Part shown: positions 1 through 3,741 of the stretch, in pieces
Layout of the letters: every line of letters starts with the position of its first letter
How positions within the stretch are numbered: position 1 is the first letter of the stretch
Assembly: GCA_902475455.1 (NCBI GenBank)
Contig: CABRZO010000110.1
Location: 1 to 8,442, forward strand
Length of the DNA: 8,442 nucleotides
Direction of reading: 5' to 3'
DNA from: an uncultured Eubacteriales bacterium
Lineage (GTDB): Bacteria > Bacillota > Clostridia > Oscillospirales > Oscillospiraceae
Made by a program: the position numbers and the translations under genes
The notes under the pieces: model-generated
What the model was told of the DNA's origin: nothing
Database searches by the model: none
Seen by the model: the letters and a program-made list of their open reading frames with translations, nothing else

Positions 1-246
1 GGTAATCTCATTGCCGTCGTCCCCCTCGAAGCCCAGGCTGTCCCCGAACATGCCCAGATGGCTGTGGGCGTCCACCAGCCCCGGGTAGATGTGGCAGCCC
101 GCCACATCCAGCACCTCCGCCCTGGCGGGCAGAGTCAACTCCTCCATGGCCCCCAGGCCGGTAATCTTCCCCCCCTCAAAGGCCACAAAGCCCGAGGGGA
201 TCGGCTCGGAAACCATGGTGTGCAGAATTCCGTTGATCAAATACAT
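1..246 (-). CDS. Metal-dependent amidohydrolase, N-terminal fragment
   Basis: The first 82 codons of an amidohydrolase-superfamily protein; the rest lies beyond the window start. An N-terminal beta-sandwich segment (residues 1-55, beginning MYLINGILHT) leads into the strand carrying the metal-binding HxH motif, YPGLVDAHSHLG, with His61 and His63. The following acidic stretch GFEGDDGNEIT resembles the imidazolonepropionase-like branch (COG1228) as I remember it. The family hydrolyses amide or related bonds with one or two metal ions in a TIM barrel; the substrate cannot be told from this fragment. The ATG is preceded seven bases upstream by GAGG (254-257). It is separated from yabR by 260 bases containing a terminator and a plus-strand RNA unit, so it is probably transcribed on its own, although I see only weak promoter matches. 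Superfamily assignment is firm; exact function is unknown. Confidence 0.85.
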   Translation of the reverse strand, partial: MYLINGILHTMVSEPIPSGFVAFEGGKITGLGAMEELTLPARAEVLDVAGCHIYPGLVDAHSHLGMFGDSLGFEGDDGNEIT

Positions 247-276
247 GGGAAAACCTCGTTTCGACAAAAGTAGAAT

Positions 277-305
277 TTGACAATAACTGGAAATTACGGT
301 ACACT
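277..305 (+). promoter_or_regulatory. Sigma-A-type promoter of a plus-strand RNA
   Basis: A perfect -35 TTGACA (277-282), a 17-base AT-rich spacer and a -10 TACACT (300-305, four of six consensus bases) read on the plus strand. No other gene in the window is on this strand. Predicted start of transcription is near 312, which coincides with the first base of the closing stem of the RNA described below. It diverges from the amidohydrolase gene at 246. Confidence 0.6.
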
Positions 306-311
306 GAACAT

Positions 312-452
312 GCAGCTCATCCAATATACGTTTCTCAGGGCCGAAAGGCTCCGGGGCCAGGATTGGCCCACTCCATTCTCCCTTTGGGCGCAAATACGGA
401 AGCTGCCGCGCCCTTGTGCGCCCTCTGCCGGATAGAGGGCGCATCTTTTTTT
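312..452 (+). ncRNA. Candidate structured small RNA, about 140 nt, unidentified
   Basis: The predicted transcript starts near 312 and ends in the T-run at 446-452. A closing stem GCAGCT (312-317) pairs with AGCTGC (401-406). Inside it are a hairpin at 338-351 with five pairs and a GAAA tetraloop, a perfect six-pair hairpin at 354-369 (GGGCCA/TGGCCC, loop GGAT), and a short possible hairpin at 383-394 (TTTG/CAAA). The 338-351 stem contains a G-U pair (339/350) that would be an A-C mismatch on the other strand, and the GNRA-type loop exists only in this orientation; both favour the plus strand. I do not recognise it as 6S, SRP, tmRNA, RNase P or any riboswitch I can recall. The only ORF (310-435, 41 codons) begins at the predicted start of transcription with no ribosome binding site and runs into the terminator, so coding is unlikely. 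Function unknown. Confidence 0.5.
417..452 (+). terminator. Intrinsic terminator of the plus-strand small RNA
   Basis: A perfect ten-pair stem, TGCGCCCTCT (417-426) with AGAGGGCGCA (434-443), has a seven-base loop and is followed by TC and seven T's (446-452). The T-run lies only on the plus-strand 3' side, so this terminates plus-strand transcription, not that of the surrounding minus-strand genes. Confidence 0.8.
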
Positions 453-462
453 GAGCGAAGTA

Positions 463-492
463 AACGCCGCGCAATTTTGTTTGCGCGGCGTT
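463..492 (-). terminator. Terminator after yabR
   Basis: A perfect twelve-pair inverted repeat (463-474 with 481-492, AACGCCGCGCAA and its complement) with a six-base loop starts 14 bases past the yabR stop codon. On the minus strand it is followed by a short imperfect T tract (TTTACTT, including the last stem bases). It would close the transcript coming from yabR. It faces the plus-strand terminator at 417-452, as expected for converging units. Confidence 0.65.
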
Positions 493-506
493 GGACTTTT
501 GATGTG

Positions 507-1010
507 TCAGCCCCGGCGGCCGTTGTTGCGGCGGCGGGAGGACTTGTCGGAAAAGCGGCCGGAGAGCTTGCTGTCCGAATCGGACATGAACTGTTTGAGC
601 ATGTCGTCAAAGGTCTTGGGCTCCTTGGAAGCCGGCGGGTGGGGAGGACGGCTGGGCTGGCTGCTGCGGTCCCGGTCGCCCTGGGGACGAGATCCCTGGC
701 TCCGGAAGCCGCCCCGGTCACCCTGGGGCCGCTGGCCGCCGCGGCCGGAATAGGCGGGGCGGGGAGGGGGCGGAAGCGCCCGCTTGATGGAAAGGTTGAT
801 ACGGTTGTTTTCGTCGATGCTGATGACCTTGACTTTCACGTCCTGTCCCTCGGACAGATGGTCGCTGACGTCGCTGACGTAGGAATAGGCGATTTCGGAA
901 ATGTGTACCAGGCCGGATTTTCCGCCGGGAAGCGACACGAATGCGCCAAACTTGGTGATTCCTGTGACCTTTCCTTCCAGAATAGCTCCTACCTCGATCT
1001 CGTTAGCCAA
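507..1010 (-). CDS. yabR: S1-domain RNA-binding protein, YabR-like
   Basis: A 167-residue protein with one S1 (OB-fold) RNA-binding domain at residues 6-76. The typical S1 signature is visible: GKVTGITKFGAFVSLPGGKSG, then GLVHISEI, then the VKVKVISIDENNRINLSIK strand. Residues 80-130 are a low-complexity tail rich in Pro, Arg, Gly, Gln and Ser, with RPQGDR twice (residues 94-99 and 108-113). The C-terminus has a more conserved-looking segment, TFDDMLKQFMSDSDSKLS (133-150), and a basic end RRRNNGRR. The start codon is TTG (1008-1010), supported by AGGAGG at 1020-1025, nine bases upstream; there is no in-frame ATG nearby. It follows divIC as in B. subtilis, where yabR closes the same gene run. 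Its precise role is not established; RNA binding is inferred from the fold. Confidence 0.9.
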   Translation of the reverse strand: MANEIEVGAILEGKVTGITKFGAFVSLPGGKSGLVHISEIAYSYVSDVSDHLSEGQDVKVKVISIDENNRINLSIKRALPPPPRPAYSGRGGQRPQGDRGGFRSQGSRPQGDRDRSSQPSRPPHPPASKEPKTFDDMLKQFMSDSDSKLSGRFSDKSSRRRNNGRRG

Positions 1011-1066
1011 ACTGAATGTCCTCCTGCTCTCTCTAAATGCGCTGAATGAAAATATGCTGGGGAATG

Positions 1067-1348
1067 TTAATTTGTGGTGTCGTAGAAAATGACCTCGTCC
1101 TTGTTCACCAGACCAAGCCGCTCCTTGGCCACTTCCAGCACCACGTCGGGATCGTCTCGGTTGTCGATGTCGTCCTGAAGCTCGGCGTTGTATTGGGTCT
1201 GCTGGTCCACCTGGCTCTGGAGGGCGTCCCGAGCCTCTTCGGCAGAGGAGAGCCGGGTCCGCAGGTCAAGCAGCGAGATCGATACAACGATCAGAATGGC
1301 TAAAATAACGGTTTTGGTCAGAATACTGGCACGTTTTGTCTTTTTCAT
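1067..1348 (-). CDS. divIC: Septum formation initiator DivIC (FtsB family)
   Basis: A 93-residue bitopic membrane protein of the divisome. It has a short basic cytoplasmic tail (MKKTKRASILTK), one transmembrane helix at about residues 10-28, an extracytoplasmic coiled coil at about 30-64 rich in Gln, Glu and Asp, and the family's C-terminal segment DPDVVLEVAKERLGL...EVIFYD. Known DivIC/FtsB proteins bind FtsL and DivIB/FtsQ and help activate septal wall synthesis. The ATG at 1348 was chosen because MKKTK plus helix is the usual start and AAGGG (1356-1360) lies seven bases upstream; the longer open frame upstream has no family character. Placement between yabQ and yabR matches B. subtilis. An extended -10 promoter lies about 50 bases upstream, which would allow expression independent of the spore genes. 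Confidence 0.93.
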   Translation of the reverse strand: MKKTKRASILTKTVILAILIVVSISLLDLRTRLSSAEEARDALQSQVDQQTQYNAELQDDIDNRDDPDVVLEVAKERLGLVNKDEVIFYDTTN

Positions 1349-1371
1349 GATCCATCCCTTCTGTTCCACTG

Positions 1372-1384
1372 TCCCATAGTGGGA
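1372..1384. repeat. Short inverted repeat in the divIC leader
   Basis: TCCCA-TAG-TGGGA, a perfect five-base dyad between the predicted divIC start of transcription (near 1391) and its ribosome binding site. It may be an operator half-site pair or a small leader hairpin; it is short enough to be chance. Confidence 0.35.
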
Positions 1385-1397
1385 TGCAACAAATACG

Positions 1398-1406
1398 ATT
1401 CTACCA
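1398..1406 (-). promoter_or_regulatory. Extended -10 promoter before divIC
   Basis: On the minus strand this reads TGGTAGAAT: a TG-N extension and TAGAAT, five of six bases of the -10 consensus. No good -35 is present at 16-18 bases, as is common for extended -10 promoters. It lies between the yabQ stop and the divIC start and would give the division gene its own vegetative transcript. Confidence 0.45.
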
Positions 1407-1424
1407 TAACAGGTTAATGATAGC

Positions 1425-1850
1425 TCATTTTGCGGCAAATGAAAAGAGTTTTTTGAAAAAAACAGTAAATTTTTTTGTAACCGCCTCAACAAGGCGTTTC
1501 AAAAGCCGGAATGGGGACAGCAGCAGATGGAACAGCCGGACAATCAGGCCGGTGAGGGAAAAGAAGGCGGGGAAGCAGAGGGGGGAGAGGAAGCGCAGAT
1601 AGCCCGCGCAGCCCAGGAACAGGGCGGCGCAGACGCTGAGGCGAACCACCCCCCGGCCCGCCGCCACGCTCCAGAGGAAGAGGGCGGCGGTGACCAGGAG
1701 CCAGAACAGCAGGTCCAGCAGGGCGCAGAAGATGCGGCCCCGGACCCGATAGCGGACGCAGCGCAGCAGCTCATAGAACAGCCCGGTGGCCACCCCCAGC
1801 AGCAGACCCCCCAGCAGGCAGTAGGCCTGCTCCCAGACGGTGACGGTCAT
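1425..1850 (-). CDS. yabQ: Spore cortex biosynthesis protein YabQ
   Basis: A 141-residue membrane protein with about four hydrophobic helices (roughly residues 6-28, 40-60, 68-88 and 92-111) and a basic, Phe/Lys-rich C-terminal tail (117-141). The opening WEQAYCLLGGLLLGVATGLFYELLR and the RVRGRIFCALLDLLFW loop/helix are characteristic of YabQ. In B. subtilis YabQ is a mother-cell membrane protein made under sigma-E and required for the spore cortex. The B. subtilis protein is longer at the C-terminus; this short form appears intact, ending in a TGA codon. Its ATG overlaps the yabP stop (ATGA), so the two are probably translationally coupled. No terminator is visible before divIC. Confidence 0.9.
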   Translation of the reverse strand: MTVTVWEQAYCLLGGLLLGVATGLFYELLRCVRYRVRGRIFCALLDLLFWLLVTAALFLWSVAAGRGVVRLSVCAALFLGCAGYLRFLSPLCFPAFFSLTGLIVRLFHLLLSPFRLLKRLVEAVTKKFTVFFKKLFSFAAK

Positions 1851-2128
1851 CCGCCCAGCAGCCGGGAGAAGAAACCGCCGGAGGTGTGCTGGGCCTCGTA
1901 GCTCAGGGAGTCCACCCGGCCGGTGATATGGATTTCGCCGCCGTCCAGGCTCAGCTTTTCAATGTGCAGCTGTTCCCCTTTGATGATCAGGGCGCCTTGG
2001 GAGGTGGACATGACGATTTCCTCCTCGTCAAAGCGCTCCACATCCTCCACCCCGGTGAGGGTGAGCTTGGAGCGGTTGTCCAGGCTGAGCCGGTGGGGAG
2101 CAGTGGTTTCCCGTGTGTAGTCATTCAT
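1847..2128 (-). CDS. yabP: Sporulation protein YabP
   Basis: A 93-residue soluble protein of the YabP/YqfC family. The core LTLTGVEDVERFDEEEIVMSTSQGALIIKGEQLHIEKLSLDGGEIHITGRVDSLSY (residues 22-77) is the whole recognisable domain, and the protein ends in a Gly/Phe-rich tail GGFFSRLLGG. In B. subtilis yabP is transcribed with yabQ by sigma-E in the mother cell; its molecular role is not known. The ATG at 2128 was chosen because GGAGG (2137-2141) lies eight bases upstream and the longer frame is poor; it also avoids starting in the terminator. The Shine-Dalgarno sequence is inside a perfect seven-pair hairpin (2132-2152). Expression may therefore depend on where the transcript starts. Confidence 0.9.
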   Translation of the reverse strand: MNDYTRETTAPHRLSLDNRSKLTLTGVEDVERFDEEEIVMSTSQGALIIKGEQLHIEKLSLDGGEIHITGRVDSLSYEAQHTSGGFFSRLLGG

Positions 2129-2131
2129 TCC

Positions 2132-2152
2132 AGAGACCTCCTTTCGGTCTCT
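2132..2152 (-). promoter_or_regulatory. Hairpin enclosing the yabP ribosome binding site
   Basis: AGAGACC (2132-2138) and GGTCTCT (2146-2152) are perfect complements around a seven-base loop. On the mRNA, the Shine-Dalgarno AGGAGG (2137-2142) straddles the loop and the stem's 3' arm, which could mask it in read-through transcripts from rqcP. A transcript starting close by would lack the 5' arm. Confidence 0.5.
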
Positions 2153-2154
2153 AG

Positions 2155-2160
2155 AGTATA
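2155..2160 (-). promoter_or_regulatory. Possible -10 element before yabP
   Basis: The minus strand reads CATATACT (2155-2162). TATACT matches five of six bases of a sigma-A -10, and CATATACT matches six of eight bases of the sigma-E -10 (CATACAAT type). Upstream sequence is GC-rich and no convincing -35 for either factor is present. A mother-cell promoter is expected here from the biology of yabP, but the sequence support is weak. Confidence 0.3.
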
Positions 2161-2183
2161 TGTACCCCCGGGGCGGACAAGAA

Positions 2184-2215
2184 CGGGGCTGTTGCAAAAT
2201 CCTGCAACAGCCCCG
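2184..2215 (-). terminator. Stem-loop between rqcP and yabP
   Basis: A perfect thirteen-pair inverted repeat (2184-2196 with 2203-2215, CGGGGCTGTTGCA and its complement) with a six-base loop lies 18 bases after the rqcP stop. On the minus strand it is followed by TTCTTGT, a short imperfect U tract. It is likely a terminator, perhaps leaky, separating the HU/rqcP part from the spore genes. Confidence 0.7.
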
Positions 2216-2233
2216 AAGGGGGTTTGGAAAGGG

Positions 2234-2476
2234 TTAAAGCACTTCCCGGTACATGGCGGCGGCGTCGTTTTTCCCCACGTTGTCCGCCACCACCAGCACC
2301 TCCAGCTTCACGGTCTTTTCACCGAATTTGATCTCCAAAATGTCTCCCACCTTCACGTCGTAGCTGGCCTTGACGCTGCGGCCGTTGGCAGTGACCCGGC
2401 CGGCGTCGCAGGCCTCGTTGGCCACAGTGCGCCGCTTGATGAGCCGGGAGACCTTCAGATATTTGTCCAGGCGCAT
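2234..2476 (-). CDS. rqcP: S4-domain ribosome quality control protein RqcP (YabO)
   Basis: An 80-residue protein that is almost entirely one S4 RNA-binding domain. The motif MRLDKYLKVSRLIKRRTVANEACDAGRVTANGRSVK (residues 1-36) is the classic S4 helix pair, and KVGDILEIKFG completes it. B. subtilis YabO, an Hsp15 homologue, has been named RqcP: it acts with RqcH on stalled large ribosomal subunits to add C-terminal alanine tails to nascent chains. Assignment here rests on the S4 domain, the small size and the position directly before yabP. AGGAGG (2487-2492) lies ten bases before the ATG. Stem-loops on both sides suggest limited co-transcription with its neighbours. Confidence 0.88.
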   Translation of the reverse strand: MRLDKYLKVSRLIKRRTVANEACDAGRVTANGRSVKASYDVKVGDILEIKFGEKTVKLEVLVVADNVGKNDAAAMYREVL

Positions 2477-2505
2477 GAATGCACCACCTCCTGATGATAG
2501 ACAAG

Positions 2506-2534
2506 CGGCGGTCCCGACCAGGCCGGGACCGCCG
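2506..2534 (-). terminator. Stem-loop between HU and rqcP
   Basis: A perfect eleven-pair stem, CGGCGGTCCCG (2506-2516) with CGGGACCGCCG (2524-2534), has a seven-base loop and lies 17 bases after the HU stop. The downstream minus-strand bases are CTTGTCTATC, a poor U tract. It may be a partial terminator or an mRNA 3'-end stabiliser that allows much more HU than RqcP. Confidence 0.6.
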
Positions 2535-2551
2535 AAAGACGCTGAATGAAC

Positions 2552-2827
2552 TTACTTCGCGACGATGTCCTTCAGGGCCTTGCCGGCCTTGAACACGGGC
2601 ACCTTGGAAGCGGGGATCTCAATGGTCTCCTTGGTCTTGGGGTTGCGGCCCAGACGGGCGGCGCGGCTCTTGACCTCAAAGGCACCGAAGCCCACCAGCT
2701 GGACCTTCTCGTCCTCGGCCAGGGCGGCGGCGATGACGTCCAGAGCAGCGGTGATGACGGACTCGGTGTCCTTCTTGGACAGACCGGTCTTCTCGGCGGT
2801 AGTGGCAATGAGTTCAGCTTTGTTCAT
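2552..2827 (-). CDS. hup: HU-family nucleoid DNA-binding protein
   Basis: A 91-residue HU protein of standard length. The N-terminal helices (MNKAELIATTAEKTGLSKKDTESVITAALDVIAAAL) form the dimer body, GFGAF sits at 46-50, and the DNA-binding arm holds the signature GRNPKTKETIEIPASKVPVFKAGKALK (60-86). HU dimers bend and compact DNA without sequence preference. AGGAGG (2838-2843) lies ten bases before the ATG. In B. subtilis the HU gene hbs is elsewhere; here it lies between mazG and rqcP. A small leader hairpin (2851-2865, GCTCC/GGAGC) precedes the ribosome binding site. I could not find a convincing promoter in the 77 bases before the gene. Confidence 0.95.
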   Translation of the reverse strand: MNKAELIATTAEKTGLSKKDTESVITAALDVIAAALAEDEKVQLVGFGAFEVKSRAARLGRNPKTKETIEIPASKVPVFKAGKALKDIVAK

Positions 2828-2903
2828 GGTAAAAAATCCTCCTGTGTGGTGCTCCCTTCCGGAGCGTGATAGACATATTTATCTTTCAAAAGCGCAGGGC
2901 ACT

Positions 2904-3680
2904 TTATTCAGAACGGTGTGAAGTAATTTCCTTGGCCTGTTGCCATAGGTCCAGCCATTGGGCCTCGCTCAGGGAAGTCAGGTCGCCCTGGGCCAGGGTC
3001 TCCATGGCGGAAAACCGGGAAATGAACTTGTCCGAGGCCTTGTGCAGGGCCTTTTCCGGGTCAATTTCCAGCTGCCGGGCCAGACTGACCAGGGCAAACA
3101 GCACGTCCCCCAGCTCTTCCTCCACATTGGAGCCCTCGGCGACGGCCTGACGCAGCTCGGCCACCTCCTCCTCCACCTTGGAGAGGGGGGCGGCGGTGTC
3201 CGACCAGCAGAAGCCGGCGTCAGAGGCCCGCTTCTGGATTTTGCGGGCGCGCCAAAGGGCGGGCAGCGACCGGGCCACCGCGTCCAGGGCCTGGGCGCGG
3301 GTGGTGTAGCCCTTCTCCTGCTGCTTCAGCTCCTCCCAACTCTGGCCCCCCTGGTGTCCGAAGAGGGCGGGGTGGCGGAAGATCAGCTTTTTGCAGGCGG
3401 AGTCGGCCACATCATCCAGATCAAAGCTCCCCGCGTCCTCCTCGATGGAAGCGTGGAAGAGTACCTGCATCAGTACATCTCCCAACTCCTCCCGGAGCAG
3501 CTCCGTGTCCTCGTTGTCGATGGCCTCGCAGGCCTCATAGGTCTCCTCCAGAAAATTGTCCCGGATGGAGTGATGGGTCTGCACGCTGTCCCAGGGACAG
3601 CCGTCCTTCTGCCGCAACAGATGGATGAGCCGGCGAAAATCCTCGATATTATAATGGGATTTGTAGAGAAAATCTATCAT
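2904..3680 (-). CDS. mazG: Nucleoside triphosphate pyrophosphohydrolase MazG
   Basis: A 258-residue two-domain MazG protein, which hydrolyses (d)NTPs to NMP and pyrophosphate and is thought to clear aberrant nucleotides. The first domain has DGCPWDSVQTHHSI (26-39) and the metal-binding pattern EETYEACEAI (45-54) with EELGDVLMQVLFHA (64-77). The second repeats it: EEEVAEL (170-176) and EEELGDVLFALVSLAR (187-202). Residues KIQKRASDAGFCW (147-159) are also typical. B. subtilis YabN has an extra N-terminal tetrapyrrole-methylase domain, absent here; the protein starts directly at the MazG part. ATG at 3680 is chosen because GGAG (3686-3689) is five bases upstream; the open frame extends 11 codons further to a TTG with no support. 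A TATAAC (3714-3719) upstream could be a -10 but lacks a -35. Confidence 0.93.
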   Translation of the reverse strand: MIDFLYKSHYNIEDFRRLIHLLRQKDGCPWDSVQTHHSIRDNFLEETYEACEAIDNEDTELLREELGDVLMQVLFHASIEEDAGSFDLDDVADSACKKLIFRHPALFGHQGGQSWEELKQQEKGYTTRAQALDAVARSLPALWRARKIQKRASDAGFCWSDTAAPLSKVEEEVAELRQAVAEGSNVEEELGDVLFALVSLARQLEIDPEKALHKASDKFISRFSAMETLAQGDLTSLSEAQWLDLWQQAKEITSHRSE

Positions 3681-3741
3681 AGAATCTCCGTTTTTGCAAG
3701 TAGTTTTACACAAGTTATAGGAAAAATTCTCAGTTGTTTTC

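Noticed and set aside
318..400. A riboswitch for the amidohydrolase gene, read on the minus strand.
   Set aside because: The sequence CTGAGA recalls the TPP class but none of the remaining conserved blocks are present, and the stem with a G-U pair folds better as plus-strand RNA. A minus-strand leader role is not excluded but has no positive support.
310..435. A 41-codon plus-strand ORF starting at ATG 310 inside the small RNA unit.
   Set aside because: The ATG is at or just before the predicted start of transcription, no Shine-Dalgarno precedes it, the product (MQLIQYTFLR...) has no recognisable features, and it ends inside the terminator hairpin.
363..1049. Long plus-strand open frame across yabR and the gap before it.
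   Set aside because: It is the complement of the well-supported yabR gene and passes through two terminator hairpins. Similar plus-strand frames at 2958-3749, 4171-5334, 5379-6308 and 6362-7621 are GC-driven shadows with His/Gly/Gln-rich low-complexity translations.
1440..1490. A/T-rich homopolymer stretch at the yabQ 3' end as a regulatory or origin-like element.
   Set aside because: It is fully explained by Lys and Phe codons of the basic YabQ tail (KKFTVFFKKLFSFAAK).
2844..2903. A dedicated promoter for HU.
   Set aside because: HU usually has a strong promoter, and TTGAAA occurs here, but nothing like a -10 lies at the required distance. The gene may use transcripts from mazG or a non-standard promoter.
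2889..2905. Seven-pair hairpin with a three-base loop at the mazG stop codon, as a terminator.
   Set aside because: It includes a G-U pair, overlaps the stop codon and has only a single T beyond the stem before A-rich sequence on the minus strand.
3714..3719. TATAAC on the minus strand as a mazG promoter.
   Set aside because: Five of six -10 bases match, but no -35 is present at 16-18 bases and there is no TG extension; the surrounding AT-rich gap makes such matches likely by chance.
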